A stretch of DNA of 64,000 nucleotides, from assembly GCA_039704465.1 (NCBI GenBank), contig JASFAU010000015.1, positions 310,001-374,000 on the forward strand. Direction: 5' to 3'. The position numbers and the translations under genes are program-made. Source of the stretch: Plasmodiophora brassicae (lineage: Eukaryota; Endomyxa; Phytomyxea; Plasmodiophorida; Plasmodiophoridae). Shown here piece after piece: positions 32,610 to 42,039 of the stretch. Under the pieces are notes generated by a model that was not told the origin of the DNA, did not search any database, and was given only the letters and a program-made list of their open reading frames with translations. Position 1 is the first letter of the stretch. Every line of letters begins with the position of its first letter.

Positions 32610-35540
32610 ATGGGGGACGCCGATGGAGCAGGTTCGGGCGGGCGCGGGCAGAGCGTCCACCCTCAGGGGATTAACGGGTGCGCTTCCGGCGTAGGGATCC
32701 CCGATGTCGCGGTGAATAACCTCATGATGCGCGACGACTGGATCAAACGGCAGATGGCGAAGCGCATCAGCGAGTTCACGGAGGAGAAGACGCTGCAGTA
32801 CGAAACAAGGAACTGTGCCAGGCAGGCGTTCTGACAATCCGACCATAGTATATTCCTGGGGACATGGAACGTCAACGCCAAGAAGGAGAATTGCCGTCTG
32901 GAGGCCTGGTTACGACCACCGCAAATGGCCGTGTCGCCTGACATATACGCGATTGGCATGCAGGAGGTCAGCCTTCGTATGTGTGTCGAACCTGTGCCCC
33001 ACTCCTGACGCTGTTAGGTACAAGATTGTCGACCTGAACGCGTCAAACGTCATGAGGGACCCGCAGACGGCTGAACCCTGGATCCAGAAGTTTCAGTGAG
33101 GCCCGCAGCCCACCGACCGCGTTCGTTGTTCCTAATGGCACGCAGGTCCTGCCTGTCGGACAATTATCTGCTGGTCAACTACAAACAGCTCGTCGGCATT
33201 GTCCTGTGCGTATTCGCCAAGAAGGACATTTACCCGGCCCACATGTCCCAAGTCGTTCTTTATGCGCGGTGCCATCGTCCGGCCTCTGTTCTGAATCTCC
33301 CTCCAGGTGCTCATGGCACAGACTGGAGTTGGCGTCATGGGGATCGGGAACAAAGGCGCCATTGCCATCAGTTTCAACTTGTACGATTCGTCGATTTGCG
33401 TTGTAAATTCGCATCTGGCTGCTCACCAGAACAACGCCCAAGGTCGGATGCTGGCGCGTTGCTGAGTTCATCTGGTCGGGGGTCTAACGGCGCACGTCGT
33501 AGCGCGAAACGACAACTTTCGTGATATCAACGAGAAGCTACGGTTCAGTCCAGGGGCGGAACGCGGTCAACGCGCGGAATTGTTCCCCATTGACCGACAT
33601 GATTACGTTTTCTGGATCGGCGATCTGAATTACCGTATCGACCTGCCCGACATGGATGTTATCTACGAACGCATTGCGGCCAATGACCTTTCGTACCTAT
33701 TACGGTACGACCAGCTGATGGTAGAACGCGCGAACGAGGCCGTGTTTCAGCGGTATTCCGAAGGAAGCGTCACGTTTCCTCCTACGTACAAGTTCCAACC
33801 CAATACGAACGAATATGAAAGGTGATGGTCGTGTTTCTGCTTGAACAAACCGCCTGACCGAACCCACAACAGGCGACCAGACAAGAAGAAACGGGCACCG
33901 GCGTGGTGCGACAGGATCCTGTGGAAGACGCAATCGGGGAACGCACAGCAGCTGTTTTACCAGTCTGCTCCTTCGTTGCTAATGTCCGACCACAAGCCTG
34001 TGATGTCGTGCTTTGCCATCGCGGTGAAGGTCCTCGTTCAGGAGCGCCGAAACGAGGTTTTCCAGTCGCTAGTCAAGCAACTGGATGCGCTTGAGAACCA
34101 GCAGATCCCGAAGGTTCGTGACCGCTCTTCCACAGGCCGACCTCATGTAACGATTACTGTCGGCAGATTGCCCTATCGTCGACGTCGGTTCACTTCCCGG
34201 CCGTCCATTTCGACCAACGTCAGTCGCAGACCATCCAGCTGCGCAACGACGGCGAAGGTGTGCCGCATGTGCACTGATTCAGTGCCGTCTCGCTGACGCT
34301 CTTGTAAAGCGATTGTGCAATTCCACTTTGCACCTAAACCGGATGCGGCCACGAAACGTGACATCTGTAAACCTTGGCTCTCAATCGGTAACGCGGGTCC
34401 AAACTGTTAAAATGCCGATGAGCTGACGTGGTTATAGAGCCTGCCTTCGGAATAATACCCCCAGGTGAAACGCTGGACATTACCATCCAAATTCATGTCG
34501 TGTCGAGAGATATCGCGTTCGGCTTAAACACTCGCCAGCTGGTGTTAGATGACATCCTGATCATGAAGCTGTTCAAGGGTTCGCTGTTCACGTCCTTTGT
34601 TGTTCTGGGCTGTTCCGTCCTAATGCCCACGTGCAGGTTGTGATTATTTCATTCCAGTTAGCGGGGACTGGCTACCGTCGTGTGCCGCATCGACCATCGA
34701 GTACGTCCGACGTGACCATGTTGCTTCACGGTACTGAGGACCTTCAGGTACCTTGTCTGCGTAAGCGGGCCTGTGAGAACACAGGCATCGGTGCAGCCGT
34801 CTGCGGGAGATAATGTACTTGCGATCCCAAGTAAGAACCACTCTCGACATTGTCATTCGTAAACACACTGACGACCGCTGCAGAGGAACTGTGGCGAATC
34901 GTCGATTACCTGTATCGGAACGGAGGGCTTTCGACACCCGAACTGTTCACGTCGTGCGGCAATAACGACGACGTTCCCAGCATATTCGACGATCTGGACG
35001 CGAATACTGCTTTCCGTAAACAATACGCTCCGATATCGATGGCGGAAGTGCTGGTCAGGTTTCTGGACAGCCTTAGCAAGTAAGGTGCGCCGAAAGACGT
35101 ACGGGTACCTGCCTGACTGTTGCGCCTTGCGTGTCCAGGCCGGTCATTCCAATTCAGCTCTGCCAGGAATTCAGGCAGAGTCCTGACCCGACCGCGTTCT
35201 GCAAACAGGTCCCTTCCAAACTGGTGTCTCGTTTCTCATTGTCTCACGCGTCGTCTAGTGTTTAATCGACCTTCCACTGGCGCACTACAATGTCGTCATC
35301 TACATTGTTTCGTTCCTGCGCGAACTGCTGACTCGACAAGAACAAAATGAGATTCAGCCTCGAGACCTCGGTACGAAGGCTTCGACCCTGCCCGTCATGA
35401 AACGTGCTGAACGTGATCTCGGTACAGCGCTGGTGTTCGGCCAGGCTCTAACGCAGTTTCCACCGCGATCCTCGTCGTCGACAGACAGCCCAGGTGCAGA
35501 CCTAATGATGCACTTACTAACATCGCCAGCGTTCGAGTGA
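32610..35540 (+). CDS. OCRL: OCRL/INPP5B-type inositol polyphosphate 5-phosphatase
   Basis: These enzymes remove the 5-phosphate from PI(4,5)P2 on endosomes, Golgi and cilia. The catalytic domain spans FLGTWNVNAKKENC, DIYAIGMQE|IVDLNASN, NYKQLVGIVLCVF, GVGVMGIGNKGAIAISF, VVNSHLAAHQ, DYVFWIGDLNYRI, FPPTYKF, PAWCDRILWKT and SDHKPVMSC, so all catalytic boxes are present. The ASH domain follows (VIEPAFGIIPPGETLDITI, LVLDDILIMKL). The RhoGAP-like domain comes last (EELWRIVDYLYRNGGLSTPE, ISMAEVLVRFLDSLSK|PVIP, VVIYIVSFLRELL), ending TSPAFE. At least eight short introns are needed, for example 33096-33145 (50 bases). The ASH-RhoGAP tail identifies the OCRL/INPP5B class. The N-terminal end is uncertain; a P-H domain may lie in upstream exons. 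Confidence 0.92.
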
Positions 35541-35870
35541 AAGCGACTGGTGGAGCAGACCGCATTTGTATCTATTCACTGTAATATATGTTCACAGCAG
35601 CGCTGTCTGCTCCTGTCTGGAGTTGTGTCTATCGCTTCGTGATGATGCACATAACCATACGAGAGGATGCTGCCGAAAGACGAACAGAACTACGCGTCAA
35701 CGTCGACGTATGACACAGCACGTGGGTACGGCAATGCCCAATCTGCGTCTCTCCATCGTCAGCAGTGCGCATACATGACATTCCAAAGGTCTGCATACAT
35801 TGCATTCCTAGGCACAGGCTAAACATGTCAGGCTGCATCGCCAGCGTCCCAATAGCACCATCAAATATTA
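35541..35870. other. convergent intergenic region OCRL/EXO1
   Basis: It lies between two stop codons on opposite strands. It is relatively AT-rich and has no recognisable coding sequence, so it is probably 3' untranslated DNA of both genes. Confidence 0.5.
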
Positions 35871-37711
35871 TCAAAGCGATCTTCGGTGAAAGAAGGCAGT
35901 TAACTTGGCTTGCGGCTTGGATGGTTTCAGCTTCTTCCTGACTGGCGTATACGGACGGGATCTAACGGGCGGGGTCTTGGGTGCGTTTCTCCTGTGTCCG
36001 AGTTTCAGTATCCATCCCAAATGTCACATAAGGAACCCATACTTTGGCGGCGGCTCCACCACAGCAGGGTCGTCGTCCCGTGCAACAGGAGGCTCGTCGC
36101 CGTCCAGAAGCGCCCTCAATTGTGCATCGTCCAAACGATCTGGTAACGACCCGGCGAATTCTTCCAGCTCTGCGTCATAATCATCGTAGCTTGTTCGCAT
36201 GATCCCGCCTCGCGGCGGCGTCGCCTCCTCCCCGGATTCAATCGTCTCAGCATCGGTACGACTGAAGTTATCAGCGAAGAACGATGGAAGTGAACGCGGC
36301 GTCGTCCGTCCTGGAGTACCCGGCGACCCATTCCCTCGACTGAACAATCCCTTCAAACGGGAGATGTCGTTCTTCACGTTGACAGGGTCGCGCATGACGA
36401 GTTCGTCTGCGACAGGTCTGAACTTGAAAACCTTCGCATAGTCCACGGTCATGTGCTTCGGTGGCATTTGTGCAGGGGGTAGTGATGGGACAAAGGAATC
36501 GGCAAAGACGGCTGTCGAAGACATCTCGATGGGCTGAAGTGTCTTCGTGTCCACCAGGCCAGTTGCGATGCGTTCTGCAAGATCGGCGTCCAGATGCTTA
36601 CCAAGAAAGTCGTCCTCGGTGTCGTTGCGCTCGTCTCCTCTTGGCGTCAGATGAACGAGCTCTCGAGCGGCCTGGCAGAAAACACGTTGGTGCCGAAACG
36701 TCATGCGCGCACGCTGGAAATCCTCCAAGTAGGCACTGGGAGCGCTCTTCCCATAGGGCGAATCCGCCAGAATCGCCTCGACACAGCCGTGTTCTTTCAT
36801 GAGCTTGATTGCGGTCTTGAGGCCTATCCCGGGCAGGCCGTCCATGTAGTCACACCCGTTCATAATGCAAACTGAGCACAAACCGCAATTCAGTGCCCGG
36901 AGTGGATGCGCTGGCAAACCTACCATCGACGAACTGTTCGTGAGTCAGGTGCCTGAGTTGACTGGCGAACGTTTCTGGCCTCGTCGGGACGCTTTCGATC
37001 AGGGCCATGTCGATCATCTGCCCGGACCCTGTTTTCGAAAGTTTGGCGATCATTCGCGTGACGCCAAACAGGAGCAGGTCCGAATCCTCGCTGATGACGG
37101 CATCAACAACGCCGGTCTTCACGAGGTACGCGAGCTGGGCGTCGGCTTCATACGGGGCCACGACGAAGTCGATCTTCCGCGCCCGAAGCTCCCGAATGAA
37201 GTCATGCTTCATCGCGGGCGTAATGGAGACGGCTTGATGAAACGCGGAGAACGCCTCGCGTTTCCTCCCTTTCGCGAGGAGTTCAACGCCCTTCTGTTTC
37301 GCCGCTCGCCGTGCCTCCCTTCGCCGCTCATTCTCATCCAGCTTCTGGGGCAACTGGCAACCTGAACAGCGTTTCAGCGTGCCACGCTTGGCGATCGACT
37401 GCACAGGAGACAACCGTCGAAAACAATGACCGGGGTCACCTCGTAATGTTTAAGCATGTTGACCATATGCATGCACCTAGCAGTGGGCGACGCCTGTTAA
37501 CGCAAAGGTTCGCCGCACAACGCGTGCCCGGTGGCCACCATTTCAGCCACGACAGGTTGCGCCTGCCGAGGATCAGGTCCATCGCGCAGGTCAGCGCGGC
37601 GCGGTGCAGCCAGCAGGACGCGTCGACGGCGACGCGCTGCCGGGCGAACTCGGACAGGTGCACGTCGCGCGTCACGGGGCGCAGCTCCACCAGCAGCGTC
37701 TTGATCCCCAT
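35871..37711 (-). CDS. EXO1: exonuclease 1 with C-terminal PIP box
   Basis: EXO1 is a 5'-3' exonuclease/flap nuclease of mismatch repair and end resection. The N-terminal XPG part starts MGIKTLLVELRPVTRDVHLS and has VAVDASCWLHRAA, VIVFDGC, APYEADAQLAYLVKTGVVDA, VISEDSDLLLFGV and the helix-two-turn-helix GCDYMDGLPGIGLKTA; the metal-binding Asp and Glu residues are present. The first intron is 74 bases. A disordered tail has TPGRTTPRSLPSFFADNF. The last intron (acceptor just before 35937) adds PKKKLKPSKPQ and then QAKLTAFF, a consensus PCNA-binding PIP box (Q-x-x-L-x-x-F-F), ending HRRSL. Without this splice the frame stops at YGFLM near 36024. Confidence 0.92.
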
Positions 37712-38246
37712 GGCGGTGCCGCCCCCGGAGCTGAATCAGTATGCCACGCGCGCGCGCGGCATGCCCCGGTCCGACCTCGGCCCACGGGGGCGCCTCCGTC
37801 CGTCCCCAAAAGCGCGCGCGCGCGCGGGACTTTCTCAACCCGCCATTTTGGCGTCACTTGCACCCATCGACACGTCCATCGACAACGAACTACGGGAGCA
37901 CTGCGATGTGTGCAGTTCGTCGTGGCCGGAGCACGTCGTGACGATGCGTACGTACTTCGCAGAGGGCGGAACACGGATGCAGGAGTAGAAACAGGCGCCC
38001 CCCAGGAGAAGGCCGATCCGCCTGGCACGTACTGACCTGTGTGCCGCCGGTCACGCAGGCACGCGCCAGGCACGCGCACATGGCGCGTGCCGCCTGCCAG
38101 TGGCGGCACCTTCGTTGAGGCTGTCGATGAGTCAATCGCAGGCCGCCGCATGGGCGCGCAGACGTGGACAGCGCGCGCTCATAGTTATTTTCGCTAAGCA
38201 CTAAGCACACCCAAACCCAAATCCAAACCCTATAGCCATAAGCAAC
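37712..38246. other. divergent promoter region with alternating CG runs
   Basis: It lies between the EXO1 start and the small GPI-type protein. It contains two uninterrupted alternating CG tracts (about 37746-37758 and 37811-37826), which can form Z-DNA, and a GCACGCG-type repeated motif near 38055-38100. No gene is seen. Confidence 0.5.
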
Positions 38247-38540
38247 ATGTCGCGCCTGGTCGTCGTCTGCTGCGTTGCCGCCATCGTCGCCCTGTCTCTT
38301 GCCAGCGCCGACGACACCAAGAACCTCAACACAAGCGCGCCAACTATCAACACCACGACAATGGCGCCCGCCTGCCACCTGATCCAGACTAACAAGACCA
38401 ACGCGGACGGCACGATTTCCCTCGTCAACACCACAGAGTGCTCCGGCGACCGTACGGCAACGTCGGCAGCATTCGGTCCGGTGAACCCGACTGCCTCCCT
38501 CATCGCTGTCCTGCTGGCCGTCCTGGCAATCGGCGCCTGA
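38247..38540 (+). CDS. small glycosylated GPI-anchor-type surface protein
   Basis: A single exon of 97 residues. It has a signal peptide (SRLVVVCCVAAIVALSLASA), a mature part rich in Thr and Asn with four or more N-glycosylation motifs (NTS, NTT, NKT, NTT) and two cysteines, and a short hydrophobic C-terminal tail (ASLIAVLLAVLAIGA) directly before the stop. This is the layout of a GPI-anchored coat protein. An AATAAA-like signal (ACAATAAAG) lies just after the stop. No family is recognised. Confidence 0.7.
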   Translation: MSRLVVVCCVAAIVALSLASADDTKNLNTSAPTINTTTMAPACHLIQTNKTNADGTISLVNTTECSGDRTATSAAFGPVNPTASLIAVLLAVLAIGA

Positions 38541-38667
38541 ACTTAACACAATAAAGTACAAGTATCTAGGTTTGCGAACGCCAGGCGCCCCTGCGATAAA
38601 CAGGTTCAAAACTGGTCATGTATTGACGGGGGAGGTGATTGGACAGGCGGACCGATGGTGGACGTTC

Positions 38668-39526
38668 TTACTCGCCAGACACCTCGGGGGCGGCGGGCTC
38701 GGCGGGTTCAGCGGGCTCGGCGCCCTTGTCGCCTTCTTGAACGGCCGGTTCAGTCTCTGTCTCCGCCACCGTGTCTGTAACGGTGTCCATTTCGCCAGTC
38801 GTGCCATTGACGTCGTGGGACGGCGACGGCGAGCGGGACGGCGTTCGCGATGAACGACGACGGGGAGACGGCGATCGGGCGGCATGTGGCGATGCCGACC
38901 TGCGCGCACCTCCCGCTTCTGTGCAGGCGCGCTCCAGATGCCCGGCCCGACCGCATCGGTAGCAACGGTTGCTGTTCACAGGTCCAGTCAGCGAACGATC
39001 CCCGCATGACACAAAGGAGAACGGAGATTCAACATGGAGATCAACCAGAGAAAAGTGGCGCGAACTATTCAAACCCGGACGCAGGGTTGTCGCGTCACCA
39101 AACACGACAAATGCTCCGTCGCTAGCGTTACCTCCAGTCGCCGTTCGGGCAATCACGCGCCCTGCGATCAACAACAGGTCAGAGGCAGGGGAACCCGGTC
39201 GGATCGGCGTGGATTCGTTACCAGTGACCATCTTTGCCGCAGTTGTAGCACTTGCCGGCACCCGGCGCCTCTCGACGAGACGACGACCGATCGCTGCCGC
39301 GCGGGTGCCGCGCACGTTCGACCGTCAGGCGCACGCCGTCCATCCGGTACCCATCGAGCTCGTAGACGGCGTCCTCGGCGTCGCGAACGTCCTCGAACTC
39401 GACGAACCCGTAATCGGACTTCAGGTCGATATCGACGACGCGCCCGTACTTGCTGAACAGGTACTCGATGTCGCTGGTGCGCGTGCGTCGCGAGACGTTG
39501 CCGATGTACAGACGCGCGCGCGACAT
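38668..39526 (-). CDS. RS2Z-type SR splicing factor (RRM plus two zinc knuckles)
   Basis: SR proteins bind exonic enhancers and recruit the spliceosome. Exon 1 (39526-39222) encodes an RRM ([20 protein letters not shown] with RNP1 YGFVEFED) and the start of a CCHC knuckle, [11 protein letters not shown] 30-base microexon (39161-39132) adds ARDCPNGDW. After a 160-base intron, exon 3 gives [16 protein letters not shown], then an RS-like stretch ([19 protein letters not shown]) and an acidic, repetitive tail ([16 protein letters not shown]). The joined reading [12 protein letters not shown] followed by CYRCGRAGH closely follows plant RS2Z32/33 proteins, in which two knuckles lie after the RRM. 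The acidic tail is unusual for the class. Confidence 0.9.
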
Positions 39527-39683
39527 GACGAACAACAGTGCGCCGTGGCCAAAAGCTGCAACCGCCGCTCGTTCGCGCACTGTCCGCCACGGAGTTCAAT
39601 ACGCTGCTCTCCGTCGACGACACGGGCTGGATCACAAACCGGCCACCGGATACGTTTATGGAAACAACAGCGGGCCATGCTGC

Positions 39684-40330
39684 TCACGCGGTGGATGAAT
39701 GCTGCAGGAACGTCATCGTGGCGTACAGGGCGAGGAGGACTTCGCAGCAGGCGAACGCGATGCAGGCGCCGTTCATGTAGACGTCCAGGTTTAGGCTGCG
39801 CACAAACACAGTGTGTGGGCGACAGGAATGGTGCGGGGGCACACAATACGGACATGTAGGTCTGCCATTTCAGGAAGTAAAAGTACCCGACGAGAGCGGG
39901 GCCCGTTACCAGGATGGCCAGCAGCAAGGGCGTGACCTGCTGCATTCGGTTGCCTCTGGATGCTAGTGGACTCGGATCAACAGTGGATTCGTGTGCGGAG
40001 CAGAAAGGCGTACCAAGGCGTAGCCGGGAGAACTCCACGAAGGCCAGAAGAATTAGCCCTGCGATCTCCTCACCAAAGACGTTTGGAGGATACGGCAACC
40101 GATATTCTGAATGGCCGTCAGCGTTATTCATAAGGGATTACACCAGTCCGTACGCTTGTAGATGAACAGAATGACTGCGACGACTACATACAGGCCCGCA
40201 TAGAACCCATTGAAATACAGGACGATCTGCAGCGGCAGCGACGACAACTGGAAACACCCGCTAAGCCGCAATCGCCCTCCTGCTACACCTTCCCGCCCTT
40301 ACAATCTTCTCTGCATCTGCACGGCAACAT
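39684..40330 (-). CDS. TMEM216: TMEM216/TMEM80-family transition-zone membrane protein
   Basis: TMEM216 is a tetraspan protein of the ciliary transition zone (tectonic/MKS module). The first exon (MLPCRCRED) joins over a GTAAGG intron to LSSLPLQIVLYFNGFYAGLY and VVAVILFIYK. The next intron joins to RLPYPPNVFGEEIAGLILLA with FVEFSRLRLG. After another come PLLLAILVTGPALVGYFYFL and KWQTYM, and the last exon reads NLDVYMNGACIAFACCEVLL to the end QHSSTA. Four hydrophobic segments, the LPYP motif after helix 1 and the DVYMNG motif before helix 4 match the family. The start at 40330 is chosen because it gives the conserved LSS-PL-I reading. Confidence 0.85.
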
Positions 40331-40382
40331 TCAGTCCCAAATCCGAGTCTGTTCTCCGTCTGCGCCAGGCGAACCTTTCGCC
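40331..40382. promoter_or_regulatory. 52-base space between divergent start codons
   Basis: Only 52 bases separate the TMEM216-like ATG and the DCPS ATG on opposite strands. Both promoters must therefore overlap this stretch or the 5' parts of the two genes, unless either gene starts further in. I see no TATA-like element. Confidence 0.5.
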
Positions 40383-41793
40383 ATGGCGGCGACCAACGCA
40401 GAACAGACCGCGAATCAGCTGTCGCATGTAACGTCAGCGGGCCCTCAACAGCAGGCTGCGCTCACTGCTGCCACGGGCGCCGACGCCAAACTGCCGCAAT
40501 CCGCCATCAGAAATGGAGTCGTCGCCGCCGCAAGCTGCGATGAAAGCGAGGCATGACCGACGAGACTTTTCCGATGTCGTCGCCGACCGTTGCTTGCGTA
40601 CGTGCGAAAGTCGGGACGGTTCGCGAGCGCGTGTGTGAACCCTGTGGCGGTTGCACTTGTTAGCGTGTGACCCGGTTACGAAAGCGGTTGCTGTCGTCGG
40701 GAAGGTGAAGGGACTGCAGGGCGATGCGTTGATTGTGGCGACACCGCAGACGATGGAGTCCAGGGAGGATATAACCGCGTTCCTGGAGCAGGTGTCGCTG
40801 GAGAACGCGCTTTCCAATGATGCGTACTCGACGTATGTGGGTAGCGCGACGGCCAAGTACCATGTGACGATGACGCACCCGGCCACACCGAAACATATTC
40901 AGAAGTTCGAGCGGCAACCGTATTATCGAATTGAAGAGACAGCGGATATGTACCAACTGTAAGCAGGTTGGCGTTCCATCATGCCGCGGTGTGTATGTGA
41001 TGAGCGGACAGGACCGTTGTTCCCTACATTCACTCCATTCCAGAGTCTAGGACGCAATGGGTCCGAAACATTCTCGACAAGGTCAGCGAAGCGGAACGCA
41101 TCGTCCTTGATGACCCGGACCCGCAGCTGGGCTTCATTCTACTTCCTGACTTCAAGGTAACCCTCCATATGTCGTTGTCGACCGTTCTCTTATTCACCCG
41201 TAGTGGAATGGCACGCATATGACGAGCCTGTACCTACAAGCGATTGCCAGGGTAGTCCGTACGATATCCCTGTCCAATGGGTCCCGGTGCTGACGATAAG
41301 GCATCGGTTTGCAGGATGCATCCATCCGATCGCTGCGTGATCTTTCCGGAAAGCATTTATCGCTCCTGGAAAACATTCGTGACAAGACATACGGTAAATG
41401 GGTCAAGCGATCCAGGGCAGGAAACGCGCCTGATCGTTTTCGGACACAGCAATTATCGAGGAGCGATATGGAGTGGATCGTCGCCTAATGCGTTCGTTCA
41501 TCCATTACCACCCGTCGTACTACCACTTCCACGTGCACTTTGTGCATTCCGACCTCGTCACTGCGAATTGCTCCGTTGGCAAGGCGCACCTGCTGGAGGA
41601 TGTCATCGAGAACATCCGCCATCGCGACACCTACTACCAGGTAGAGGTCCTCGGCCGTGCGAGGAAGGCTCCCCATGTGCTAATCGTAGTTCTAATGATG
41701 CAGGAGCGTACCATCGTGCATTACCTTCCGCAGTCCCATGACTTGGTCGCTTTGCTGATCCCCGGTCAGCTCCCCAACATCAGCGTCGAATGA
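40383..41793 (+). CDS. DCPS: scavenger mRNA-decapping enzyme DcpS
   Basis: DcpS hydrolyses the cap left after 3'-5' mRNA decay. The N-terminal domain reads [40 protein letters not shown] and [18 protein letters not shown]. After introns come [20 protein letters not shown] with [15 protein letters not shown], then [15 protein letters not shown] and [19 protein letters not shown]. The HIT motif is in [13 protein letters not shown] (H-F-H-V-H), and the protein ends [11 protein letters not shown], then [11 protein letters not shown] to NISVE. Five or more introns of about 50 to 65 bases are needed. The exon arrangement between 40383 and 40650 is uncertain. Confidence 0.9.
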
Positions 41794-42039
41794 CGGCCTG
41801 CCTCCGCACATGGAGAACCCCTCGAATCATAAACCTCCGGGCCGGCGGGCGATCGCCCAGCAGTGCCGCGCGGCCGGAACGAGTTCGATCGGGTAAAGCG
41901 CCCCCCGCCGAGGCGCCGTGCCGCGCGACGTGCTGCCGCTCTGCGTCTGTGCAGACCCCGTACAGATTCGTCGACAAGCGGAGCTGTGAACGAGGAGGTG
42001 ACCCGGGCCGTCCCGTCACATACCGGCCCCGACGCCTAA

